This document shows, one piece after another, positions 1 to 5,394 of a stretch of DNA of 9,937 nt; position 1 is the first letter of the stretch; the number at the start of each line of letters is the position of its first letter. Location: NCBI GenBank assembly GCA_003154055.1, contig PMCH01000077.1:1-9937 (forward strand). Reading direction: 5' to 3'. Below the pieces are notes generated by a model that was not told the origin of the DNA, did not search any database, and was given only the letters and a program-made list of their open reading frames with translations. The translations under genes were made by a program, and so were the position numbers. This DNA comes from Acidobacteriaceae bacterium. GTDB lineage: Bacteria; Acidobacteriota; Terriglobia; Terriglobales; Acidobacteriaceae.

Positions 1-584
1 TCGCTGGTGGTGCCGTCGCCGAGCGAGACGTAGGTAACCTCTCCGGGATGGAACTGGACATCTTTGAACTGCCGGTAATCGCCTTCCACCTTGCGGGCGG
101 AATTGGGGTGGCGGGTGAAATAACCTCCGCCTTCCGCGCACCCGACGGCTTGCAGAATCTGGGTCCCAGTGGGGGACGACTGGGTGACGATGTTCAGACG
201 CTTGTAGGCCCAGTGGGAGGGCATCTGGCGGCCACCGGAGCTTGGGTCCTCGGCGGCGCCGACTGCCTGGAGAAGCATCTCGTAGGGGGTGGCGCCCAGC
301 GCCAGGCAAAGCGCGCGGTCACGGTAATAGGGATAGAACCAGTCGTGGCCGGCTTTCAGGACAAAGCCCGCAGCCACGCCGATGGCCTCATGGCCAGCGC
401 CGGAGATCTGGAAATAGATCTTCTGCTGGCGTTTGAGCAGGATCTCGCGGTCATCCACGCGCCGCGACATAAACATGATGCGGTAGGCGTCGATGAGTTG
501 CTGGCTGGTCAGACCCTGATAGGTCTTGGACTTCTTTTTAATGTCGCTATCGTTCAGCTTGGGATCGACTTTGGTCGTGGCCAT
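1..584 (-). CDS. ThDP-dependent 2-oxoacid dehydrogenase, E1 alpha part (5' portion only)
   Basis: The first 194 codons of an E1 component of the pyruvate or branched-chain 2-oxoacid dehydrogenase type, which decarboxylates a 2-oxoacid with thiamine diphosphate and passes the acyl group to the lipoyl E2. Reading leftwards from an ATG at 584 it begins MATTKVDPKLNDSDIKKK. Visible family marks are the helix with MSRRVDDRE (about residues 38-46), ISGAGHEAIGVAAG (about 61-74), the YPYYRDRA stretch (about 84-91), a GGRQMPSHW segment (about 117-125) and, near the edge, SLGDG, the start of the GDG...NN motif that binds the cofactor pyrophosphate and Mg. The gene continues past base 1, so I cannot tell whether it is alpha only or an alpha-beta fusion, nor the substrate. 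A weak purine-rich ACAGG lies right before the ATG. It is divergent from the HAD phosphatase gene. Confidence 0.9.
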   Translation of the reverse strand, partial: MATTKVDPKLNDSDIKKKSKTYQGLTSQQLIDAYRIMFMSRRVDDREILLKRQQKIYFQISGAGHEAIGVAAGFVLKAGHDWFYPYYRDRALCLALGATPYEMLLQAVGAAEDPSSGGRQMPSHWAYKRLNIVTQSSPTGTQILQAVGCAEGGGYFTRHPNSARKVEGDYRQFKDVQFHPGEVTYVSLGDGTTS

Positions 585-623
585 CCTGTTTCATCCACCC
601 CGCGACGTGGTTTGCCGGGACTT

Positions 624-629
624 ATTGTA
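624..629 (-). promoter_or_regulatory. Candidate -10 box for the E1 alpha gene
   Basis: On the minus strand the hexamer TACAAT (5 of 6 to TATAAT) sits about 40 bases upstream of the E1 ATG. No good -35 hexamer is seen 16-18 bases further up, so this is only a candidate. Confidence 0.25.
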
Positions 630-647
630 AACGGGCGGGAGGGAAAC

Positions 648-706
648 AGCTACGAGCTTCGAGCTGCGGGCCACGAGCGACCCTAAGACCAGCGACCTGA
701 CACCTG
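648..706. repeat. Degenerate heptad tandem repeat in divergent gap
   Basis: Read in steps of seven from base 648, the gap shows units AGCTACG, AGCTTCG, AGCTGCG, GGCCACG and AGCGACC, then in the same register CTAAGAC, CAGCGAC and CTGACAC. The first three differ at a single position. The CCTGACACCTG at 696-706 recurs as its exact reverse complement at 3426-3436. The array fills most of the gap between the divergent E1 and HAD genes. It resembles the heptameric short tandem repeats known from some bacterial intergenic regions; function unknown. Confidence 0.65.
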
Positions 707-729
707 CTTCTCGTTTATTCTGAACATTC

Positions 730-1419
730 ATGATTCGCTTCCTGCGCCAGTTTGATCCTCGGGCCATCCGGTTGCTGGTATTTGATCTGGATGGGACGCT
801 GGTCGATTCCCGGCTGGACCTTATCCACTCGGTGAATGCCATGCTGCGCGAGGTGGGGCGACCGGAGCTTCCGGGAGAATTGATTGCGACGTACGTGGGC
901 GATGGCGCTCCCATTCTGGTGCGGCGGGCGCTGGGCGATCCGAACGACGAGGCGTTCTTCCGGTCGGCACTGGAATACTTCCTTGGCTATTACCGCATTC
1001 ACAAGCTCGACCATACCGTGGTCTATGCCGGGATTCCGGAGGCGCTGACTCGGATTGCCATGCCGCAGAATGGCGTGCAGAGGCTGATGGCTGTGTTGTC
1101 GAATAAGCCGGTGAATCCATCGCGGGATATCGTGCAGGCGTTAGGGCTGGGAGAGTTTTTTGTGCGCGTGTATGGCGGAAACAGCTTCACCACCAAGAAG
1201 CCTGATCCGCTGGGGGTGCAGACGATCCTGGAGGAGACTGGCGTGGGGGCTGCGGAGGCGCTGATGATCGGAGATTCGTCGATTGATGTTCTGACTGGGC
1301 GGAGTGCCGGGCTATGGACGTGCGGCGTGACGTATGGATTTGCCCCTCATACCCTGGAAGATGTGCCGCCGGATGTCGTGATTGAAAATCCTGGGGAACT
1401 GGCGGAGTTGTTTCGGTAA
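730..1419 (+). CDS. gph: HAD-superfamily phosphatase, phosphoglycolate phosphatase type
   Basis: A 229-residue soluble phosphatase with all four HAD motifs. Motif I is FDLDGTLVDS with nucleophile Asp19 and general acid/base Asp21; motif II is the Ser124 of LSNKP; motif III is Lys157 in KKPDP; motif IV is GDSSIDV with Asp182 and Asp186 for Mg. The helical cap lies between motifs I and II (about residues 27-105). In the family this enzyme removes phosphate from 2-phosphoglycolate, a product of DNA 3'-end repair or of oxygenase side reactions, but related HADs act on other small phosphoesters, so the symbol is tentative. The ATG at 730 gives the usual short lead before motif I; no clear Shine-Dalgarno precedes it. 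It is divergent from the E1 gene and 87 bases ahead of the transglutaminase-like gene on the same strand. Confidence 0.85.
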   Translation: MIRFLRQFDPRAIRLLVFDLDGTLVDSRLDLIHSVNAMLREVGRPELPGELIATYVGDGAPILVRRALGDPNDEAFFRSALEYFLGYYRIHKLDHTVVYAGIPEALTRIAMPQNGVQRLMAVLSNKPVNPSRDIVQALGLGEFFVRVYGGNSFTTKKPDPLGVQTILEETGVGAAEALMIGDSSIDVLTGRSAGLWTCGVTYGFAPHTLEDVPPDVVIENPGELAELFR

Positions 1420-1506
1420 GGGCTGGGAGCGCCAACGCTACATCGGAACCTGCCGTTCTATTCCCAATTATCGCTTGATCCTGCTACCTTCAAGCCACTC
1501 CGAAAA

Positions 1507-2127
1507 ATGAAGAGCAACCCTAACTCCTCAGATTTTACCCCCGCCGAACTGCGCAAGCTGCGCAGTTTGAAGACCCCGTACGGCATCCAGCGGTTGCTCG
1601 ACGAACAGCCCTACCACCTCGCGGACAGCGCCTGGTCTCCGCGGCGGGTGCTGCGGGAAAATACTTCGCACTGCTATGAAGGGGCGCTGTTTGCGGCGGC
1701 GGCGCTGCGGGCGAATGGGTATCCGCCGCTGATTGTCGATTTGGAAGCCGAGCAGGATACCGACCATGTGATCGCGGTTTACCGGGTGGACGGGCATTGG
1801 GGCTCGATCGCCAAGTCGAACTACACCGGATGCCGGTATCGGGAGCCGGTTTACCGGTCGCTGCGGGAGTTGGCGCTCAGTTACTTTGAGGTGTATTTCA
1901 ATCTGCGCGGGGAACGGACTTTGCGGACATTTTCACGTCCCGTTCACATGAAACGGTTCGATCACCTCGGATGGATGACGACCGACAAACCGGTGTGGTT
2001 TGTGGCGGAGTACCTGTTGACCATCTCGCACACTTCTTTGATTACGCCGGTGCAGGCGAAGCGGTTACATCGACTGGACAACCGGTCGTTCAGAGCGGGG
2101 TGTCTGGGGCGGGCGGAAAAGCGCTAA
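1507..2127 (+). CDS. Transglutaminase-like cysteine protein, function unknown
   Basis: A 206-residue protein without signal peptide or membrane segment. I read it as a transglutaminase-like fold: Cys56 opens a helix (SHCYEGALFAAAALRANGY), followed by a strand with His87 (TDHVIAVYR) and then a GSIAKSN segment around residues 99-105 where the third catalytic residue would fall. The order Cys-helix, His-strand, polar residue fits the family, as does the length of a single small domain. Members include peptidases, amidases and inactive relatives, so no reaction can be named. The C-terminus (about 180-206) is basic. It is convergent with the lysine-dehydrogenase-like gene. The ATG at 1507 is preceded by CCGAAAA and no strong ribosome binding site. 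The 87-base gap before it shows nothing I can name. Confidence 0.6.
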   Translation: MKSNPNSSDFTPAELRKLRSLKTPYGIQRLLDEQPYHLADSAWSPRRVLRENTSHCYEGALFAAAALRANGYPPLIVDLEAEQDTDHVIAVYRVDGHWGSIAKSNYTGCRYREPVYRSLRELALSYFEVYFNLRGERTLRTFSRPVHMKRFDHLGWMTTDKPVWFVAEYLLTISHTSLITPVQAKRLHRLDNRSFRAGCLGRAEKR

Positions 2128-2132
2128 TAACA

Positions 2133-2193
2133 GTTGCTGGTTCCAACCGTTCAGAGTTAGCAACCAGCAACCAGCAACTAGAAACAAGCAACT
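2133..2193. repeat. Heptad tandem repeat with inverted partner between convergent genes
   Basis: Bases 2159-2193 are five successive 7-base units: AGCAACC twice, AGCAACT, AGAAACA, AGCAACT. Upstream, GTTGCTGGTT at 2133-2142 is the exact reverse complement of AACCAGCAAC, which occurs in two overlapping registers (2162-2171 and 2169-2178), so a 10-pair stem with a loop of about 19 or 26 bases can form. It occupies almost the whole 71-base gap between two converging genes, a place where a two-way terminator would be expected, but there is no T-run after the stem. Confidence 0.75.
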
Positions 2194-2198
2194 GATCC

Positions 2199-3389
2199 CT
2201 ACACCACTTTGTACTCGATCTTGATCCCTCTCCGCCCGATCTCATCGAGGAAAGTCTCGGCCGGGACATCGCGCTCCTGCAATACGGCGCCGCGCTTTTC
2301 AATGGCGCCGGAGCACAGCATCTGGAGAACGATCGACGCCGGGAAGGCGGTGGTCCGCATCATGGCGCTCATATCGCTTTTGGGATCATAGTGGTCCACC
2401 ATGGTGAACGAAGCTACGCGGCCCTTGAGCTTGCCGCCGAGCAGGCCTCGGACTCCGGGAGTCTTCACGAACTCGTGGGCTTCGAGGCGCATGAGGCAGA
2501 CGTCCGGACCCTTGCCGGCAAATTTGCCTTCGAAAATCTTTAGCATCACCGCGCGCGGGGAAACGTCGGCGTTGCCTACGCGCATTGTTTCGTTCGAAAA
2601 CAAGCCCAATTCCTTCAGTTCGCACAGAAGGTCGTAGTGTCCGGGATAGCGCAGGGTCTTCTCGAAGCACTCGCCCACCCGGCCTTCAAAACTCTCGGGC
2701 AGGGTTGAAGTGCCGCCGGAGGTGTGAAAGGCGACCAGGGGCGCGAAACCATCCATGTGAAACTCTTCCGGCTCCGTCAATGGTTCGAGCGTGGTCAGCT
2801 TGCCCTTGCGCAGGACGCGGGCCGGTTCGACGTATTCGTTCATCAATCCTTCGACGGAAAAAACCAGCTGGTAATGAAACGGCGGCATGGGTTTTTCGGG
2901 TAGACCGCCGACGTAGAGTTTGAGCGCGTCCGCGCGTCCGTCCAACCGGCGCACCAGTTCGCCTCCGAGAATCGAAGCCATGCCGGGCGATAGGCCGCAG
3001 TCGGGCGCGAGGGCCACTCCTGCTTTTTCGGCCTTTTTCGCCAGGGCGAGTTCTTGCCGAACGACGGTGTTGTTGCCGCCGAGATCGGCGAAGTGACATC
3101 CGGCGTCGATGGCCGCTTTCGCCAAGCCGAGATTGAGAAAGTAGGGAACAGCGGAGAGCGTGCCATCGTGCCCATTCATCACGCGGGCTGCGTGCTGCTG
3201 TTTGGAGGCGTCGAGTGGGACGGCGCGGACCTTCCGGGAGCGGGTCAGGCGATTTACGCGGATCGCAACCTCTTTCGCCCGCTTCACATCGCTGTCCGCC
3301 AGCGTGACGGAATCCACTTGACTCTGCATCGCCATGTCATACGCGGCTGCCGAGCCCATCATGCCTGAACCGATGACGAGTAGCTTCAT
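2199..3389 (-). CDS. Saccharopine dehydrogenase family protein, L-lysine 6-dehydrogenase-like
   Basis: A 396-residue cytoplasmic NAD(P)-dependent oxidoreductase. The N-terminus is a Rossmann fold: GSGMMG at residues 7-12 binds the dinucleotide and the acidic end of strand two is TLADSD around 29-34. The stretch with DLGGNN, APDCGLSPGM and YVGGLPEKPMPPF, then FSVEGLMNEY and AFHTSGGTSTLPESF, closely resembles bacterial L-lysine 6-dehydrogenase as I remember it, which oxidises the epsilon-amino group of lysine to the semialdehyde that cyclises to piperideine-6-carboxylate. Saccharopine reductase and carboxynorspermidine synthase are related alternatives, so the substrate is inferred. Start choice is firm: ATG at 3389 has AAGGAG at 3394-3399, four bases upstream. 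It is the last of three minus-strand genes and ends 71 bases from a converging gene. Confidence 0.85.
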   Translation of the reverse strand: MKLLVIGSGMMGSAAAYDMAMQSQVDSVTLADSDVKRAKEVAIRVNRLTRSRKVRAVPLDASKQQHAARVMNGHDGTLSAVPYFLNLGLAKAAIDAGCHFADLGGNNTVVRQELALAKKAEKAGVALAPDCGLSPGMASILGGELVRRLDGRADALKLYVGGLPEKPMPPFHYQLVFSVEGLMNEYVEPARVLRKGKLTTLEPLTEPEEFHMDGFAPLVAFHTSGGTSTLPESFEGRVGECFEKTLRYPGHYDLLCELKELGLFSNETMRVGNADVSPRAVMLKIFEGKFAGKGPDVCLMRLEAHEFVKTPGVRGLLGGKLKGRVASFTMVDHYDPKSDMSAMMRTTAFPASIVLQMLCSGAIEKRGAVLQERDVPAETFLDEIGRRGIKIEYKVV

Positions 3390-3393
3390 GGTG

Positions 3394-3399
3394 CTCCTT
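3394..3399 (-). promoter_or_regulatory. Strong ribosome binding site of the lysine-dehydrogenase-like gene
   Basis: AAGGAG on the minus strand, four bases before the ATG at 3389; it settles the start codon. Confidence 0.75.
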
Positions 3400-3407
3400 G
3401 AGAATAG

Positions 3408-3484
3408 GTGTCAATTGTCGGGTCTCAGGTGTCAGGAAAAACATCGCAAGACATTTCCCGGAACCTGAGACTCGGGACTTGGAA
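3408..3484. repeat. Heptad repeat pair in inverted arrangement
   Basis: Bases 3408-3435 read as four heptads: GTGTCAA, TTGTCGG, GTCTCAG, GTGTCAG. From 3465 the complementary type follows: CTGAGAC, TCGGGAC, TTGGAAT. GTCTCAGGT at 3422-3430 pairs exactly with ACCTGAGAC at 3463-3471, giving a 9-pair stem around a 32-base loop. The CAGGTGTCAGG core is the reverse complement of 696-706. It lies in the 156-base gap between the thioredoxin gene and the lysine-dehydrogenase-like gene; the rest of that gap (3485-3545) shows nothing I can name. Confidence 0.65.
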
Positions 3485-3545
3485 TGCTTGAAGAAGCAGA
3501 CTATCGAAAAGCGGAAAGGCAGGAAGTGACGGGGCTCACAGCAGG

Positions 3546-4076
3546 TTAGGAGGGTGGTACACCGAGCAGTTTTCGGATTTCGGTTTCGAACACCGAAGGG
3601 TCGGTGGCTCCAATATGCCGGGACACGATTCTCCCTTCGCGGTCGATTGCGAAAGTGATAGGCAGCCCCAGGATGCCTCCATACTGCTCAGCGAGTTGCG
3701 GATTACCCATCGCCACCGGGTAGTTCATCTTGAACCGCTGGCGGAAATCGCGCGCCAGTTGCTCGTCATCGTCCATGGAGATTCCGATGACCTGCAGTCC
3801 CTGGGGGCGGTATCGGTTCTGCATTTCCACGAAATGCGGAATCTCGGCCTTGCAGGGATCGCACCAAGTAGCCCAGAAGTCGAGCAGAACGACTTTGCCG
3901 CGATAGCCGGAGAGAGCCAACTTTTGCCCGGTGAGATCGGTGAGAGAGAAATCAGGCGCCGGATGCAACTGGAGGACGCGGTCACGGTTCGCGGTGGAAG
4001 GGTGCCGCAGCATGATCCAGGCGAGAAGCACGGCCGCGGCGGCGAGGATCAAGAGTGACTTTTTCATGGGGCCCAT
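3546..4076 (-). CDS. Membrane-anchored TlpA/ResA-type thiol-disulfide oxidoreductase
   Basis: A 176-residue thioredoxin-fold protein facing the periplasm. An N-terminal hydrophobic segment (about residues 7-23) is not followed by an obvious signal peptidase site and probably stays as an anchor. The AhpC/TSA-like domain starts at APDFSLTDLTGQ (about 40-51). The active site is WATWCDPC with Cys72 and Cys75, and the cis-proline is Pro139 in GLPITF. Such proteins reduce disulfides in the envelope, for example in apocytochrome c or copper-site assembly, fed with electrons by CcdA/DsbD; neither partner is in the window. Two starts are possible: ATG at 4076 or the ATG three codons in (4067, giving MKKSLL); neither has a clear ribosome binding site, and the second looks more like a normal signal-anchor start. 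A rhodanese-like export protein lies 131 bases upstream on the same strand. Confidence 0.9.
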   Translation of the reverse strand: MGPMKKSLLILAAAAVLLAWIMLRHPSTANRDRVLQLHPAPDFSLTDLTGQKLALSGYRGKVVLLDFWATWCDPCKAEIPHFVEMQNRYRPQGLQVIGISMDDDEQLARDFRQRFKMNYPVAMGNPQLAEQYGGILGLPITFAIDREGRIVSRHIGATDPSVFETEIRKLLGVPPS

Positions 4077-4090
4077 CTAATAGCGAACCT

Positions 4091-4178
4091 GAGCGGCTAA
4101 AGCCGGCGATTGTCTGCGGCATTTGCGGCACGACTGACGTCGTGCCCTCGCGAGCCGTGCTTCCTGAGTCGTGCCCTC
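4091..4178. repeat. Compact palindrome cluster between thioredoxin and rhodanese genes
   Basis: Three elements crowd this gap. CGGCTAAAGCCG at 4094-4105 is a 12-base perfect palindrome. GGCACGAC (4127-4134) and GTCGTGCC (4139-4146) form an 8-pair hairpin with the four-base loop TGAC. GTCGTGCCCTC occurs twice as a direct repeat, at 4139-4149 and 4168-4178, so one hairpin arm has a second copy. The layout resembles REP-like dispersed palindromes, and similar sequences are, from memory, frequent in acidobacterial genomes. It could stabilise or end the mRNA between the two genes; no T-run is seen. Confidence 0.65.
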
Positions 4179-4207
4179 CCGAAGGTCCGCCCACCGATAA
4201 CTCTGTT

Positions 4208-4669
4208 CTATTCGCCCTTGGCGACGGGGTATCCCTTGTCTACCCAGTCGGCGCCAAAGTTGTTCGCGAGGTAGAGGACTTTCACGTTTGTGAACCCCAT
4301 TTGTTGCAATGTCTCGTAGGGCGGATTCACGTTTGGGCAGTGGCTCCAGGGACAGCATCCGCAATAGAGCACAATCGCGGTGCTTTTCGGAAGGCCGCCC
4401 ACTCGTCTGCGGAGATTCTGGATACCTTGCTCAGTGGAACCGGCGCCCAGGTATTCCGAGCCAGGAATGTGCGCCTGCAGGTAAAGCATGTGCGAGCCCA
4501 CGTGGAACAGCAGTGGCTTGGCATGGGGATGCTGGAGCGCGCGCACCAACTCCTCGGACGTAAGCGTCTTCAGGCTGGTGCTGTCGGCCGCACGCGCACC
4601 TTGTAAACCGAACCCGCAGACCAATACCAGCGCGACCAGAATCCAGCGAGAATCGCGGAACACCTTCAT
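4208..4669 (-). CDS. Exported rhodanese-like protein with Cys-rich active loop
   Basis: A 153-residue protein with a signal peptide: positive MKVFRDSR, hydrophobic core about 9-22, likely cleavage after GARA (residue 28). The remainder is a single rhodanese-like domain: TLTSEELVRAL (about 35-45), HIPGSEYLG (67-75), a strand IVLYC and then the active loop. Rhodaneses carry sulfur on the first loop cysteine; here that would be Cys103 in a loop CGCCPWSHC, with extra cysteines at 105, 106 and 111. The end, MGFTNVKVLYLANNFGADWVDKGYPV, is the usual rhodanese C-terminal part. The reading frame runs 26 codons further upstream (to 4747), but ATG 4669 has GAAGGAG eight bases before it and begins a proper signal peptide. 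Role unknown; sulfur transfer, thiol redox or metal binding are all possible. The next gene downstream is a TlpA-like thioredoxin. Confidence 0.85.
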   Translation of the reverse strand: MKVFRDSRWILVALVLVCGFGLQGARAADSTSLKTLTSEELVRALQHPHAKPLLFHVGSHMLYLQAHIPGSEYLGAGSTEQGIQNLRRRVGGLPKSTAIVLYCGCCPWSHCPNVNPPYETLQQMGFTNVKVLYLANNFGADWVDKGYPVAKGE

Positions 4670-4677
4670 GAGAATGA

Positions 4678-4684
4678 CTCCTTC
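4678..4684 (-). promoter_or_regulatory. Ribosome binding site deciding the rhodanese start
   Basis: GAAGGAG on the minus strand, eight bases before the ATG at 4669. It favours this internal start over the upstream in-frame ATG at 4747, whose extra 26 residues are charged and would hide the signal peptide. Confidence 0.7.
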
Positions 4685-4772
4685 TCTCATTCTAGCCCGG
4701 GCTTTCTCGCACCCGTAACCTCGAAGGGGCAAATTTCGTTCATGCATTCTCAGTAGCTTGCGCGCCCGTTCA

Positions 4773-4807
4773 AGTACCTCCGTACCGTCTCTAGTACCTT
4801 AGTTACC
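4773..4807. repeat. Imperfect direct repeat, possible operator
   Basis: AGTACCTCCGTACC (4773-4786) and AGTACCTTAGTTACC (4793-4807) start 20 bases apart, close to two helical turns. Each unit holds two GTACC or GTTACC cores eight or nine bases apart. A related GGTGACC lies at 4816-4822 in inverted sense. The periodicity on one face of the helix would suit a dimeric regulator, but no protein is linked to it. Confidence 0.4.
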
Positions 4808-4870
4808 CCAACCATGGTGACCGGGGCCTAAACCGGGGCGGGCCTACCACTAATAGTGTCAACCTGCTGT

Positions 4871-4886
4871 TATATCGCAAGATATA
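4871..4886. promoter_or_regulatory. A/T-rich perfect inverted repeat with GCAA centre
   Basis: TATATC (4871-4876) and GATATA (4881-4886) are exact reverse complements around GCAA. As RNA it would be a six-pair stem with a GNRA-type tetraloop; as DNA it would be a typical 16-base operator shape. TATATC is preceded by TG one base away, so it could also be an extended -10 element reading right, and on the minus strand TATAAC overlaps it. Confidence 0.4.
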
Positions 4887-4961
4887 GACACATACTGCAA
4901 CTCCGGTTTTCACCAATTCCAGAAAACCCCCATAAAACCCAACAAAACCGGGTGATTCACG

Positions 4962-4990
4962 TTGACGGGCCCGTGGTAGCGGTTGAGATA
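4962..4990 (+). promoter_or_regulatory. Weak sigma-70-type promoter candidate for the HTH-pil genes
   Basis: TTGACG (4962-4967) matches the -35 consensus at five positions. A spacer of 17 leads to GAGATA (4985-4990), a poor -10; TATGCT at 4989-4994 is a better hexamer but 21 bases away. Orientation and distance (about 120 bases before the HTH start) fit, the -10 does not fit well. Confidence 0.25.
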
Positions 4991-5115
4991 TGCTCGGGAC
5001 ACCAAAATTCACTCGAACGCATTTGAATCGAGGACTTGGTTCTTCCAAATTTCCTCAGCGTTGCCGGGAAAGAAGGCGGTGCTGGGAAATGAATTCTGCG
5101 GAAGGGAAAAGCCAT

Positions 5116-5352
5116 ATGGCCGACTCGCGAGAAGTGATGAACATTCGCCAAGCTTCCCAGTATCTGGGAGTGAGTCCGGACACGCTTTACAAGTACGTGA
5201 ACGAGCAAAAGATTCCCGCGTTCAAGTTGGGCAACCGCTGGCGCTTCAAGAAATCGAAGCTCGACCAGTGGATGGAAGAGAAGTCGATGGAGTTGGAACC
5301 GCGGGGCAAGAAGAAAGTGAAAGTGGCGGTGAAAGCCGCCGGGCAGCCGTAA
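5116..5352 (+). CDS. Excisionase/MerR-type small helix-turn-helix DNA-binding protein
   Basis: A 78-residue protein that is almost entirely one winged-helix domain of the HTH_17 (excisionase, MerR-like) type: MNIRQASQYLGVSPDTLYKYV (residues 8-28) is the helix-turn-helix, IPAFKLGNRWRFKKSKLDQWM (33-53) the wing and closing helix with the family's R-x-R/K-F pattern. The tail (about 60-78) is lysine-rich and may touch DNA or be disordered. The start at 5116 has GGAAGGGA eight bases upstream; ATGs at 5089 and 4990 in the same frame would add basic, domain-less sequence without a binding site. Despite the family name there is no integrase or other mobile-element gene nearby. Position 42 bases before pilM suggests a regulator of the pilus operon or simply co-transcription; this is inference. 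Confidence 0.85.
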   Translation: MADSREVMNIRQASQYLGVSPDTLYKYVNEQKIPAFKLGNRWRFKKSKLDQWMEEKSMELEPRGKKKVKVAVKAAGQP

Positions 5353-5359
5353 AAAACCA

Positions 5360-5376
5360 GCCGGCCGGAAGCCGGC
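5360..5376. repeat. GC-rich hairpin between HTH gene and pilM
   Basis: GCCGGC at 5360-5365 and again at 5371-5376 (self-complementary, so they also pair with each other) around CGGAA, eight bases after the HTH stop and just before the pilM ribosome binding site. It might tune read-through or protect the pil mRNA; no T-run follows. Confidence 0.5.
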
Positions 5377-5394
5377 ACGAGAGAAGGCGGGCAC

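Larger units (their letters stand above)
4670..5115. other. 446-base divergent regulatory region (rhodanese / pil operon)
   Basis: This is the only long gap without a supported gene. It separates the leftward rhodanese gene from the rightward HTH-pil genes and must hold promoters for at least one of them. Visible elements: the palindrome AGCCCGGGCT at 4694-4703; an imperfect direct repeat at 4773-4807; ACCGGGGC twice, at 4820-4827 and 4832-4839; CACTAATAGTG at 4848-4858, a 5+5 palindrome; an A/T-rich hairpin at 4871-4886; ACGGGCCCGT at 4965-4974. The part 4860-4960 is poorer in G/C than the surrounding coding DNA. In-frame ATGs upstream of 5116 (4990, 5089) extend the HTH frame into this region but lack ribosome binding sites. 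Confidence 0.6.

Noticed and set aside
48..686. Plus-strand open frame of 212 codons
   Set aside because: It lies antisense to the clear E1 alpha gene and has no family features; it is open because of the high third-position G/C.
2133..2178. Standard rho-independent terminator
   Set aside because: The stem is good but the loop is long and no T-run follows on either strand, so I list it as a repeat only.
4091..4178. CRISPR array
   Set aside because: The repeats are short, palindromic and irregularly spaced with no set of equal-length spacers.
4968..4995. Sigma-54 promoter before the pil genes
   Set aside because: TGGTAGCGGTTGAG resembles the start of a -24 element, but the needed GC of the -12 element is missing at the right distance.
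4803..5048. Small minus-strand frame of 81 codons in the divergent gap
   Set aside because: It overlaps the palindrome-rich regulatory stretch, has no ribosome binding site that I can see and no family resemblance.
5116..5352. Integration or excision module of a mobile element
   Set aside because: The HTH_17 domain alone is not enough: no integrase, no attachment-site pair and no tRNA gene are present.
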